A DNA stretch of 64,000 nucleotides from Pogonophryne albipinna. Lineage: Eukaryota; Chordata; Actinopteri; Perciformes; Artedidraconidae. The stretch is from the NCBI GenBank assembly GCA_028583405.1, contig CM053243.1, positions 23,710,867-23,774,866 of the forward strand, written 5' to 3'. Positions within the stretch are counted from its first letter, which is position 1. The number at the start of each line of letters is the position of its first letter. The notes beneath the pieces were generated by a model, which saw nothing but the letters and a program-made list of their open reading frames with translations, searched no databases and was not told where the DNA came from. This document shows positions 1-32,100 of this stretch, piece after piece. A program made the position numbers and the translations under genes.

Positions 1-3000
1 AGTGAGTCCATCACTTTGATCCAGCAATTTATTCAGATGTTTATATCCCCCTAAGGATGCATTTAAAATGTCGTAAGGTCAAGTCGTTTTGTTTAAAAAC
101 TTGCACACACTTGCCACTTCCATTACCCTCAGCTGTACATAAATATGCATGAAGGAAAATCACACACGTAAAACAAAAAATAGATTGAACAATAGTAGTG
201 TTCGGATAGTTGTTTGAAAAAAATGTGCCTCAAATTGCTAAAATCATCAAGTCTAAGTTTCCTCCCAGTGAACATATCCCTTGTGGGAAGAGCCGAATGA
301 CGGAAAAAACAAAAGACTGAAGGTGTCGGGTCTCATATAAATTGGGGTGGAAGTGGAGAATGGCAGCAGCATTTGTCTTTTCCCGAGAGGCAGACTTCTT
401 AGTATGCGGTGTGTATGCAGCCCGGGCTGGCTGTAGTTTGCGAGTGCACGATCTCTGTAGATTATCCTGACTCAGAGTGTCTGTAGGAATGATATACTGT
501 ATGTGCTACTGTGACTTTATTGGATAACGACAATCATATCCATTCATTTTATGACCCTGATTGATTATAAAACATTGATAACCAAATAAAAGACTTGGTA
601 GGATGAAGCATGCTTATGAAAAGAGGAAAGATCAGGCACATTTGTCATTTTGATCATGACTCATTAAAACATGGTATGGGAATTGGTGCCGTAAACCTTT
701 ATTAAGTGCCAAAGTAGTCAGATGTGTTGAGTTATGTGTTAGAGGAAACTGTCATGTCCGAGTCTCCGGAGACCTCAGCCATTTCAGACGGCTGTTAGGC
801 TGTCGCAGATCCTAATGAACTCATGATGCAGCTGCCATATAGTAATCTCCTCTGTCGCTTAATTACCTTGCATTAGGAGTACTGATTTATCACAGTAGGA
901 AGGCTAATAAACGTTTCTTATTTCCTAGCAGAGGCTCTTTTAAAAGGTAGGTTTTTGCACCCAGCACAATCCACTCTGCTGATAGTATGTGCCATTCATT
1001 CTTTGCAGACACATTTCATTATTTTTGTTTGTTTTCCATACACTGCCTGGAGCTGTAAATCATCAGTGAGAGGGAGTACTGAGATAATTTGTGATTTCCT
1101 GTAAGGGGGCGGATGTGTAACCTTGCCGTGTAACCCACTAACCTGTTTGGCTTCAGGCAAGGTATTTTAGAGGTTAAATATCTGCTGAGCAGGGATGTTA
1201 AACAATTTCTTTAGAGGTGTTATTACATTTCTTTGCCTGGCAGGATTTATTATGTCATTATGTACATTGTGGTCACAGGGGAAATCACAGAAATGCACCG
1301 GCTCACATCTGCCCGACAGATGCATTAACATAACAAAAATTAGTTCAGATAAAGCTGTCATAAATATTGCTTGTCTCACTATGTGCTTGCAGTTGGAATT
1401 GGGAAAACTACATTTACTGTAATAATTCTCTACTTACCAAGTGCCTTGCTATTTGCTGACTCTTGTAGTTTTTGATGGGGTTGGCACGGTTTGCTCTACT
1501 TTACCCAAATCAGCAATTTATTTTGTTGACACTGTAACAGAACATTATATCACTGTTTTATCTGCCCTGAAAATCATTGATTTCCCCAATTCATTTAGGT
1601 TTCTGATGATTTGTTCTCTTCTTCTGCAGAGTTTTCCAAAGGCCACAGTCTTATAGTGTCTCTTAACAGATAACGGAAGGATATATTCTCATTGTAATCT
1701 GAGCAAAAGTTGAGACCTAAGTCAGAGTCACATTTATCTTTTGTCAGTCTCTCTGAAAGTTTTTTTTTTAAAAAAGACTACTGACTACCTTTCTGGATGA
1801 CAAAATCCTGGATTTGGTCCCATTTTGTCGCTGGTGTTCCAGGATAGAGTTAGTATTTTTCTCATATGCAGGTTCAGACGGGACGTAACAGCAGACAGCT
1901 GTATCAGCTGTTTTCTATGCAGCATCTACAAAGCTCTTAACATAAGACAATAGGAAACATAAGGTATATTAATCTGTTTTTGTTGGCACTAATTGGATTG
2001 TGTGTCAGGGTCCTGTGAGACTGATTAGGCTTTAAACACTGAGTCGAAAGGAATGCATCTTCACTTTCGAGGAAGTGTTAGCATTCAATAACAGCAGGCA
2101 GAAATCCAGAGCAAACATCAGGGTTTCTATTGAGCTCACTGGAGGAGTGGTGTTCTCCACCTGTAAGACTCTAGATGTTAGAAAATCTTGAAAATGGAGT
2201 TTGTGTATTCGGCACTTTACGAGAAGTGGCATTGCAGAGCTACAACATCTGCTACTTGCTGTCATTAGAGGTTAGAACAAATCTGAAGGGCTTTGCCAAC
2301 AGTCTGAACTGTCTTTCTGCCAGATGCTGTAAAGAGATACTTGGCGATGCTAAAGAAAGCAGAGACTGGCAACAGAGCCTCCATGTTGGCTGCAGTGATC
2401 AGGGTGCTGCCCTTTGCTACTGTGAGCCTGTCATAGAGGAAGCAGCCTCACAGTTATGTGTGTAGATGTGACATTCACGCATCCATAGAAAAGTTGAGTA
2501 TTAGTGATGTAACTTATTACATTTCATCCGATTTCTAACAAATATTTTAATCTGGTCAATACAAATTACAAGGCTGTTCAGGTTTTGTATTATGACTTGA
2601 ATAGAAATCAAAACAAAGCAACAGAAGGATGAGAATATTATATTCTACATACATGATTTTAAAATACAATACTAGATGTAATATTTATTATGTTAAGAGG
2701 ATGAATCTTTTCTTCCGTTCATATCAAACAACATGATATACTTTTTGAGAATTAATTTAAAGTGAATGTTATTTTGAATAAATTATGGAAAAACATTGAC
2801 ATTAACCTTTGATGGTGCACCCCTTCAGACAGTTTACATCACTCATACCTCTTAAATGTTTTAACTATGACAAAATACTCTATTCATGTCTGGGGGGAAA
2901 TCTGATGAAGCTAAAAGCAGTTACAACCTGGTTGTGATTTTACATGTTTCAAATGTCAGACAGATTGCGCTCAGACATCCAGACTTTCCTCCATCACAAA

Positions 3001-4754
3001 ACATGCTCCAAAAGAGTTATCTTCCAAGGCAAACATGCATTAGATGTATTTTATGGTTGGCACTGCACAACTTCAGTTTCACTGCTTCCAACTGGCATCA
3101 TCTCTGATTAAACGTCCAGCTCACACAAACGTGATCTTTGGCAACTAGTTACTGGATATCAAACATGTTTGAAAAGAGTTCTAGCAGCTGATCTGTTTTA
3201 TATCACAAACTTCAAAGGGAATAAAAGAGATTAAAGGGAGATGGTTTGGCAAAAAGTCGCTGCCTGCTATAAACATCTTTCCTGAACCCCTTTAAAAGAG
3301 TCAAGCTACCTGCACCCAGACAAAGGAGGAGACAGCTGTCCTCACTGCAGATTATCAGCAGCCTAACACAAGTGGGGGTTTTGTAATGTCGCTGGTAATT
3401 ATGTGCCTCCTGAATCTGATGAATAATCTGTGCGCAGGCTGGAAAACACTTTGTGTGGTGACTGGGGAGCTTCACTCATGAGCAGGTGTCCACACAGTGA
3501 GGTTTTCATTCCAGTGCTCAAAGTCCCTCCTGTCCTTATCTTTCAGGAATTATATACATTTTGTGGCAGCTGTGTTTAATGTTGACTGTTTTTATTTGTC
3601 ATGGGAAGGCTCATATTATTGGGTTTTTGTGCACAGTAAGATTGCGGTTACTGTATATGAGCAAGATCATTTTATAAGACACATTTTCTATTTTTTGTAC
3701 GATATTGAAATTAAAGCACCCAAAGTCATAGTTTCGTCCACACATTATTCCCTTTCTCTGCCTTATTTTCTCCTCTCTAACATCTTTTGACAGTAATTGT
3801 GTAAGTAATTTTACTCTGACAGATGTCAACTATATTAAGAAACCTATTAAAAACGTTAGGTTGTGATTGTATCGAAACAACCAAGAGGACTGCAGATCTA
3901 ATATGAGCTGCTATCATCCGCTCTCCTCTCAACATGACCAATGAGCTGACAGTTGCTATTCCCAGAGCCAATTACCATGCACATCCTATTACTGTTTCTT
4001 TTTCAGGAAATAATCCATACAGTAGAGTTATAAAAGGTTCATTCTAGTCAATGTACAAAACTCTAAATGGTTTAAAATGTGAGTTATTTTAAGATTATCA
4101 CTACCTTTTTAGAAGAATAGCACAAAGCGCAGTATTAAGTCTTTTTCTCTGATTCAGTGTGCTTAGCTAGTATTTCACCAGCATGCACTTTTATTTTTGC
4201 TGACAGATTCAATACTGGTTTGTCCCCTTGCTGTTCTCTGCATTGTCAGAGTGTGAATGTGTACATCACAGTATATGCGGTCTTTGGTGCACACTCATGC
4301 TTAACATTGGACGTTATGAGGTTGTTTTCCCTCTTATTGAATTTGTTTGCAAGCTCTTCATGTAAGCAAAGAACAATCATTATTTGTATCAGTATTTAAC
4401 CTTTTTAAATGTTATTCAAGAAATGTTAACAATGCAGATTACTCTTATTTGGTTCTGTGTCTAAACCAGATGTTTGTAAAAGTGGTTTCACACTGCAGTG
4501 CCACCCTGCTGTGCTTTTCTAAACTGGGTTACCTACTGGTGATTTAAACACTGTTTCGGTCACCTTCAGTCTTATCTGTGTCTTCTTCTTTTGTTCCACA
4601 TTAACCTATTGTTGGTTCTCATATTGCACATCTTTAGTGTTCATGACATTCTTCTCTTCCTCTCCCCACCTTCTCCACTCATTTCTCTTATTTGTCACAC
4701 TCCTCCTCTCCTTTGTTCCTCTAACAGTCTCCTCCTCTCCCCCCTCTCCTTTAG
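1..4754. other. Intronic sequence upstream of first visible ENTREP exon
   Basis: No convincing exon is visible on either strand. The open frames here are under 100 codons, lack good splice signals and resemble no family I know, including the 96-codon + strand frame at 2175-2465. The stretch is AT-rich with scattered pyrimidine tracts. The next feature downstream is the acceptor of an ENTREP exon at 4755, so this is most simply the preceding intron of that gene. A missed short exon cannot be excluded. Confidence 0.6.
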
Positions 4755-12686
<7,932 letters not shown>

Positions 12687-13330
12687 CCACTCTCTGAACA
12701 AGGACGATCAAAACTCTGAGGGCATTTCCGAATGCTGGTGTTGCAGCCACGCTTTGCTGTGCAGCCGACATCTGTAGAGTAATGAACAACTCTTCCTGCA
12801 GTGAAAGATCATTTATTTTCTTGTGTGTGCACAGGCAAACTGAAATGGTCTCATACTGTATCTCCTAGTGCCCTGTGAGACCGTGCCAAGTCATCAGCAG
12901 AAACGGTAGCAAACTCAGACTGAGCCTGCCAGTATCTGTGGTGGCTTCTTTCTCATCAGAAAAACAAAAGAATGTTTCTCCCTGAGGGGATCTTTTCTAC
13001 AGAGTTTCATCTCAAAAAGAGTTTCAAAAGCAAACACACAGCTGGAAAGTTTGTATCTGTGACTCAAATAAAAGGGAGATTGTGTTTTCAGTATTCCTCT
13101 TGTCCTCATAAGAAACAGAAATAAATATGTTTGTAATAAACTGTGAACTGAATGGACTGGGCATTTCTAGCCATTTCTTTGCAGGCTTTGTGGAACTGTT
13201 ACTGATAGGGTGGTAAATATGTGTGGTGCAGCTGGTTAAAAAAAACATCACAGATTGTGGATTATTTAATTTACCTCATTGTGTTACAATTCTTATCAGT
13301 GTTACAATAAAATATGAGTTTGTATCTTGT
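12687..13330 (+). other. entrep2: ENTREP 3' UTR with AATAAA signals
   Basis: The sequence after the TGA stop carries AATAAA hexamers at 13067, 13120 and 13306. The last is followed by a GT/T-rich stretch and is the likeliest end of the transcript; the first could give a short form. Confidence 0.6.
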
Positions 13331-14280
13331 GGTTTTTGTTCTTATTTCAATTAACCTTTTCTATCTGTTGGATTCTGTTTGTCAGACTGTATTTGTCAGA
13401 ATTATTGAACATCTGACTTCATCCACCAGAACTGACTAAAATAATACAAACAAAGGACCAAACACTATCATTTCCACAAATATCAATGTTGTGAAGCAAA
13501 TAGGTGTTTTGTTCTGTAGTGATTGCAGAAGTACCTATATTTGCAATGCAACCAATACAGTAGCAATTCTCATTGCAAATAGACCAAGTGACCAATATTA
13601 AGTTTGGCAACATTTCAATGAGGCGTGGAGAAAATCTAGATAGTCTGGTTTAAAATCACATAGCATTGGCACACCTGAATATTCCAGGTAATCAATGCAT
13701 AATGCTTTTTAATGCCACTCAAAGAGAAACCACATTTAGTTATCACTTATTTGTTAACAGGAGGGAATTGTTTGTGATTACACGCTTAGTTTTTTCAGCC
13801 AATATCAACTGATATAGAAAGGAATGTGCACTGGCCCACGTTTGAATGAATTACAAGTATTTATTTTAAGCAGACAATGATAAAAAAAAACATTTTGTAT
13901 TCTAGACTGAAACGCAATACTTGCTAATCACAAATCTGGACCCTAATGTCATTATAACTGTAAAGTGTTCTTTCAGACAGCCTTGTGTATCCGGTCTTTA
14001 GCCACCTCTACCAAACTAAAGAACTTAGAAGCCCTTTCTGTCAGAAATGCCCTTTGTTTAGACAACACAGGTTCTTGGTTGGGTTTAAAACAAGTTAATA
14101 GTTTTTTTTTTTAAATAAAGTGTACACGTTAAGGCTGCGGTGTAAAAATTGGATCATATGTCAAAGATAAAAGCTTTACTATCAACAGACCAATTATGCC
14201 ACGCGTCCTTTGTGCTGCTACCATGGCTGCTACATAGGACCTTTATTTTGAAATGTATTTAGTAGCAGAAACCGGAAATT
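13331..14280. other. Intergenic region between ENTREP and golm2
   Basis: AT-rich sequence with no exon, RNA gene or delimited repeat that I can support. It separates the last plausible poly(A) signal of the ENTREP gene from the CpG-richer golm2 promoter. Confidence 0.55.
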
Positions 14281-24966
<10,686 letters not shown>

Positions 24967-25920
24967 ATGGGAAATCATTCAGCTGAAACTCATTACAAAT
25001 ATTCAGACAGTCTTCTACACGTTCTTGAGGAAACAGTTTGAACATCAATATGTTTAAGAATGTATAGGATGCATCTTCAATGTCACAGACTATCATAAAA
25101 AGACATTGCAACTAATGAATTAATTCTAAATAACATACTATAATACAAAGAAAAAAATCATGGCACTGTCCGGAGATGGTGATTTGCTAATGGTTCTAAG
25201 TTATGGCAGAAGGGATGATATACTGTACACTGACTGTTGAGTTTGTGATTTGATAACTGCCATAGTTCATACAAAGTGATCTGGAAGAGCCCACAGCTGA
25301 ACTTCTAAGGTTGAACTGGGTTTTGTTTTTGCTGTTTCTTTCAGGTTGCTGTTGCTTGATAAAAACAAACTCTTCACCTGAGATGTTTATCAAAGAGACT
25401 AATACGACATTCTGCCTTTCTAACATAATTTTGGGACTTTTACATGGAAAATCTTTTTTTTGTTCGTAGAGTGGGAATGCATTGCAAATGCCAAGGACTT
25501 TGCTTAAGGCCTATTAAATCAATTACGTTTCTTTGTGACAGACACTTGAAAGTGATCCTTGTTCTGTTTTTTTTTATGATGCCATTGCATGCATATGAAA
25601 GTTGTTTTTAATAATAATCAAACTGAGCAAAATACTGATGCTTAAGCAATACTTAGAGCTTTGTTAGTATCCTCCAGTGTGCAAAGATTAAACAAGCACA
25701 TATAGTACTGACATACTGTACACATGCTTCCATTCATGAGGTCTCTTGTACATAATGTAGTTCAACTGTTACCATTTGTACTGAGGAAAACCTAATTACT
25801 CACCTTTTAGGGAAATTTGTGAACATGAAAACAGTTTGTGCAGCCAGAAAAAAGTGATTTCTCATGGAAAGGCACATTGAATGTAATTTTATTTTATTAA
25901 AGTTGATGCTTCGTGTCATT
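24967..25920 (+). other. golm2: golm2 3' UTR
   Basis: AT-rich sequence following the stop, without further exons. An ATTAAA signal at 25896-25901 with T-rich sequence after it is a plausible cleavage signal. Confidence 0.55.
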
Positions 25921-26159
25921 TTCCCTTGTGATATTGCTTTAAAGTCAATTGAGGTGATACGGCTATAAATGTAATTTGGGTCAGCTGTTTTCTAATCGCA
26001 AAGGTGGATGTATAGCACATTAATATTTAGTTCATAACTGTAATGCGCTTTTCTTTTTCATTGATTATAAAACACATGTTGATATGTTCAGCAAGAAATC
26101 CATAAATATCCGGTCGATTGTTGACAAATATTCATTTACTAGCATGCATACGGGCATTT

Positions 26160-26444
26160 AAATCAAAGCTGTGAGAAGAAAAGGCGAGTGGTAGTGTTCG
26201 CTGCAGAATGGCTGGTGTTTTTCAGAGGTAAGGGGGTGTGTCTGTGTCCCATACGGGTATCTGCCTTGGAGACTGAGCAGAGGCGGGAAATGGCGCCTGG
26301 TAACACAACGATTTGTCGTTTCGGAGACGGTACTTGAGTAGATGTACAGAAAAGGTCGGATGAGAGCACGAAAACAACACGGCTTCTGTTGTGATGGTTA
26401 ATCGGTGTTGAATTATCATCGCCAGACACTGCGGATCACTTAAA
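26160..26444 (+). promoter_or_regulatory. ctdspl2: ctdspl2 promoter and probable non-coding exon 1
   Basis: A CG-enriched stretch ends in a strong donor (TAAA|GTAAGT at 26445). The first coding exon of ctdspl2 begins at an acceptor at 29089 with its ATG 23 bases inside, so an upstream non-coding exon is required and this is the best candidate. The exact start site is not visible. Antisense frames here are shadows. Confidence 0.55.
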
Positions 26445-29089
26445 GTAAGTCGGTAACGTTAAGCCTTCTTCGATCTTTTGGCTTGTGTAATGTTGGCAAA
26501 CGACAGGATAAATAGTTTCCCTCCCTGCTTATGTACATCTGTTAGCCCGAAGCAGTTTTTCAAAAAGACTATGTAGGGCTAACGCTAAGCTAGCGGTGCT
26601 AAGCTAACCACAGCTAATCTCAAACACGGCCTACATCGGAACTGATATATTCCTGGTGGACTCAAAATCTCACCTTGCACTCCTTCTTTTAAATGAATGG
26701 TATTCGTCAAAGAATAACGATGTCAGAATATGAACTATTACTCTTTTAATCCGTTAAAACAAACGGACAGTAAGGTATAATACGGAGCGTCAGGGTTGGT
26801 TAGCTTCGTGGAGGCTAACGCAGTCCAATGGCATTCCACAACTGTGCTGTGCTAACGTCAGTTAACCAACACTGTCTTGTCCTATTTTTGTAAAGTCTTC
26901 CAATGGGTGTTGAGTTAGGCATGTTTGTGTACCACCATTTATGAATAACGCCCCACGACTGGAGCATTGGCTCAAGATTACTTCGACGGTATTCAAAAGA
27001 TAATTTGGTTACAATGTCAGTTAGCTGTTTTGATTAATGATGTCTGACGAGTTCCCAAATGAATCTAAGCTTGACCCTGTAAATATCTCCAGTAGACAGT
27101 CGAGTCAACCCCAGCAGCGAACCAAACACAAGCGAGCCGACTAATGTATCTTACTTTCGTTATAGTATTAATATTATTTGTAACAATTGAAGATGCCGCA
27201 CTGGCTTGCTAACGGTAAGTTAGCCTATTTGGGCTCGCCTTGTTGAACCGCTACATGGTGCCGAGCTGATTTAACATCTCACATTACCTGTAGATGTCAC
27301 TTGTGCAATCTGGCGATGGTAGATTAAACTGTTTGTATACAAAGGTCTATTGTGAACATGTATGACTCCTGACTCTTTAATTTGGGTAGTGTAGCTTAAT
27401 CGAGCTAGCTGCTCAATTAGCTGCAAATCTTGATAGTCGTAATGCTTTGGTCCAAACGCTGATTTGTGTGCATGAATGGGGCAACTGGACCAATGTCATC
27501 TGTTTTTTAATATTGTTTTCCCAATTAAAGTTGGTCTGAATTGTTTAGCCACTTTCAGTCATTTCTGTAACGGGTTGTCCAACAAGAGGCCCTGTTTGTT
27601 TCTCATCGCTAGCTCGTTCATGCAGTGACGGTGGCATGTTCCTATTTCCCGCTCACTTACTCGTACCTAGCTGTGTACATGGAGCTTCGTTGGGGGGTGA
27701 CATCCTACAGAGGTGGATTTTAAGCAGCCTTGTTGTTGGTGCATGCAAGCCGTGGCGAGATGTAATCATATAGTAGGCTGAAAATAGCAAGCCTGTTATT
27801 TGTATTTTGCAAATACAGGTAAACATTAAGTACATACTGATATTAACAATTTGTACGAACAGGAAAGGGGAGAGAGAAGACTAAGAGTAACATTCAGTGC
27901 ATATCATACACAATGTTGTAGTGTTTCCAGTATCAACTTCTGTACACATGTGTAGATGTTATTTGTTTTAATTTGATCAGATTGCCAGATACCTATTTGT
28001 CAGTATTGACTCATCCAGAGAAATCTGTTGACACAAGAGTCTGATTAATTACAATTTGAACTTTTGATGAAACAATTACAAAAGCTAATGTGATCAAGAG
28101 GAGTTTAAACAAATACTGATTAAGGACAACTGGTGTAATAATTTAATGTAATAAAAACACAATGAATAAATATGGTGATTAAATGGTTTGTTTTGAATCA
28201 ACCATGCACTGTTTGCATTTTCAGTGCATCTCTTTTAAAACAAGAACATTTTTTTTTTAGATTGTTCAACTATCACTGCATGCTTGTTACCATATATTCT
28301 GATGCGGTTAATGTGTATTTGTGCATGCACACAGTACATACAATTCTGGTGTGTTCATGGATACACCCCTTTGTAAATGTAAAGCAGATGTAGTAATGGA
28401 CATTTACAGTATATGAGATTTACAGTATGTATTGAGAGGGTGCTATTGTGTGTTTAGGGAAGCTGACAGGTTGTTGATATGTCCAGACACATTTTCAGCC
28501 AGCTGCTGTTACATAACCTTAAGAGGCTGCCATGCTTGACTGACAGACAATTCATGTTCACTGTGAATTGTTTTTAGTTTTCCATCGGCATGCATTTGAG
28601 GACACCGTTGACCGATATAAATCCCTCAGCTTTAGTGAGTAAGGAGTGTATTCCCTTTTTTAGATAGATTTCATCTTAAAACAACGTTGTCCATGTTCAC
28701 AATTCTTCCATTATTGACTGTATTTTGGTTTCTCGGCTTCAACATAGGTCTTCCATGTAGCTATTTCATTTGAAGTGTGTGTGGGTAGTAGTGTGTTTTT
28801 GGGCAATGTATTTTTTTTATTTTACTGCACGGATGGAAGTAAAGCCAGCTGTGGCTGTAGTGATCCACTGTGATGTAAGTGAAATGGGATCTTGAGTGCA
28901 TCCAGATGTTAGCAGGAAAATCCACCAGTATTCCACCACTACTGATAGATACACCCCACAGAAATATTAATTCTAGAAGCTCAAAGAGTTGAGACCAAGA
29001 AACTGTGTTTCCTTGACTGCAACGTAATTGTGGTTTCCTTTTTTCTTTCCCCCGTTTCTGACTTTTTCTTCTTTTCTTTTTTAAAACAG
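26445..29089. other. ctdspl2 intron 1
   Basis: Candidate 5' UTR intron. Its first 800 bases contain a dense cluster of GCTAAC/GTTAGC hexamers (about nine between 26541 and 27225). I see no coding exon or delimited transposon in the remainder. Confidence 0.5.
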
Positions 29090-29112
29090 CCTTACATGTG
29101 ACTGCTCAAACA

Positions 29113-32100
29113 ATGAGGCTGAGAATGCGTAAGGCGTCTCAGCAGTCGAACCCCAGTCTGGAGAGCCGTCCGTCTCGTACCAAGCGGAAGCATTCAGAGG
29201 TAGAAGAGGATCCTCCTACTCCTACCAGTGGAGGCAGGGGCATTTTCTCCACCATCAAGAAGTTCATCAGAGGAAATGCTGTTAAGGTAACCACCTCGCT
29301 GATAACGTCAAATGACCCTGCTTTTAAATTGACTTGAATGCAAATATGAGTGTGGGGTTTTTTCTGGGAGCATTGGGGGATATTTGTTGCTGTGTTTGGT
29401 TTAAAAGTGCTGCCTTTTGGGGTTTTTAGCACCATGTTCTCCTGGTGGCTGAGTTAAATACCGTGTTTCTTGGTGTCATGTTTCCAGAGAAATGTCTGGA
29501 GGAATGCAGCAGCTTGTCTGAGAACCCGGACTCGGTTCTAATTTTAGCTTCTTGCTTGCAGTCAGTGTGCAGGAACAGGAGGCAGGAACAAGTGACACAA
29601 GTCAACTCTATCAAAAACAGACATTTCCTCTGGAAAGAGAATGGGCCTTTTTGGAGTTTTTACATGATGGCAGGGTAAAAAAAATGATTAAGTTCTTGTT
29701 GAAAAAAACAAGCATATCTGCCTTCTCAGGCATACCAGGAAGAAATGTTTGAACATTTTAAAGCAAAATGCTTCAATCTGGTGCACTTTAAGCAGAATTA
29801 CTAGAGACTAGATCTAGGGGGTACAACTCTAAACACCCATATGAAAAAGATCGGTTTACATTTGAATAATTAAATAAGTATGTGAGCATAACCAATAACC
29901 CATAGCCAATAACAAATACATGTAACGTATTTTATTTTTGTTGTTCATTCATATCTTATTTTACTATTTTATTTATGCATATTTTTTTATCTCCAGTTTA
30001 AAACGATATGTCTGGTTTACTGTCCTATAGTATACATTGGAATGATTTCAAACCTGTTTTATCCCAATAATTATAAAGGAGTGCCTTGGAAATATGTGTT
30101 TACATAAATTGTGATCAAAACGTTTGAGACCCACTGAGATAACTTAGACTAAAGTGAACTATCTAAACACTCAGAGTCCTTTACCTCACTGAGCTGTAGT
30201 TATCAGCCTCAGTCTGACTGGAGAGGACTCTCCCTCCACATCATTGTAGAAACATCTTCTTCTTCCGTTAGAGCAGCTAGCACCAGATGCTAATAACAAC
30301 AGCGCCGGTTCCAGTGCACCCTCCCTTTCTCCCACGCTCACTCGCACGTTGGCTGTGAGCTGCGGGTGCCAGATAAGCCAACATCCCCCATTTTCATCAC
30401 TTGCAGCGCCCATCGTACAGGGCGAATGAAACGTGTAACCGGGGTGAAAAAGGTGTTACATTTACTTAATTATGAATGTTGTTACATCAAAGCCGAAAAT
30501 TAGGATGAGCACCAACGGTCAAAACATTTGTTTTCCCTCCCAGAGCTGTCAGCGCAGCGCCTCCACAGATCTGGCGCCCTAGGCGAACATCTATAACGCC
30601 AGTGCAACGGGCCGGCCCTGGTCTCAGGTTACGCTGTAGGAAGTGTGGGTACAACGCTACATTTCCCGCCTCGCCGCAGTCATACAGTAGGCTACGGAGA
30701 GCGGCGAGAAACATTTCCTCAGCCATCGAAAAGCGGAACCGAAATTCACATTTCTAAATGATGCCGTTGGAATCGAAATGTTGGAACCGGTTCCGAACCG
30801 GAACCGGTTCTCTGTACCCAACCCTAGTCAGCATGTCGTTGTGTCCCTGGGCAAGACACTTCGCCCCAAATTGCTCCTGTGGGGATTGCCCACAGTATTG
30901 AGTATGTAAGTCGCTTTGAATAAAAGCGTCTAACAAGTGATATGTAATGTAAAAGAAGCAACACTCACTGTTTGAAAATGCAAACAGTTTTTTTGAGGAA
31001 CTTTTGATTGGTTGATGGTAGCCATACTTAATAGCATCAGTTAGATTTTGAGATTTTGTCAGAGTTTTGACAGGTGACTAGATTTCAGCACATATCCCTC
31101 ACTGTCTGTTTCACCGGAGAGAGACAGCCATGCCTGTTATTTATTTAATTACTACTATCTAACAATATGAGGTTTTGTCTTCTCAAGGTGCAGCAGGAGA
31201 GCCCAGCCAAGAAGACACGCCTCCACTGCGATGTGGACAATAACCTGATCTCCTCCACAACCCCTGACTCCAACACCCCCCGCAGGACTATCGCCAGGAG
31301 AGGCTCCCTCAATGGACGTGAGTGGCACTCAATCAGAGAAAATGATGATTTCCTCGTGTTTATGTTTCTCTTGTCTCTGTTAACGCTCTCATATTTTAAT
31401 TCCTCCTCTGCAGAGGCAACCAATCATGACAGGAGTAAGGAGAAGCCCAACGGCAGTCTGGAGGAGACGACGGCCGTTGAGTTGCCAGTCACCAGCCCCC
31501 CCAGAAGCACCCTTCTTGGGACCATCTTCTCCCCTGTTTTCAACTTCTTCTCACCAGCTAAAAATGGTAAGCAGACCCTAAGGTAGCCTGTTCGATTCAT
31601 GGCAGGCATTATGCGCAAACCTAAAGTGTATCTGTACTCAACTGTTTCCATGCTTATGTTACAGCCAGGAGCGTGTATTCAGTGTCAGTTAGGGAGATAT
31701 GTAAGAATGTCATATCACAGTATTTCTGATTAAAAATAAATAAAAAATCTCTATTGTTATTGCTTCAAAATTATAGGGTTGACTATTGTTGTTTTCACAA
31801 GATATTTTTAAAGGATATATTTTATGGATGAATGATCATTTGTGATGGGGATATGACTAAGTGGGTAAAGGTAAATAATAGAACAGTCTGGTAGATTTAG
31901 AAAATGATATCTCTTTACTGTAATACTGCCTTTAAACAAGGGAAAGACCTGTATCCATTGTTATGATATCAAACATCTAAGACCGTCTCTTGTCTCGTAT
32001 CACAATATTGATATAATATCACAATTATCAGTTATGTCAGGATGGTACTCAGTATTGTGTTTTTGTGTCTCAGCCTCCTCTGGCTCAGACTCTCCAGACC

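Larger units (their letters stand above)
29287..31187. other. ctdspl2 intron packed with transposon remnants
   Basis: The intron between the first two coding exons. The 5' part is unique, and about 29955-30952 is a composite of transposon pieces described separately. Confidence 0.7.

Noticed and set aside
2175..2465. 96-codon + strand open frame in the first intron
   Set aside because: No recognisable domain, no suitable flanking splice sites in frame with the ENTREP exons, and a Cys/Leu-rich composition typical of random frames.
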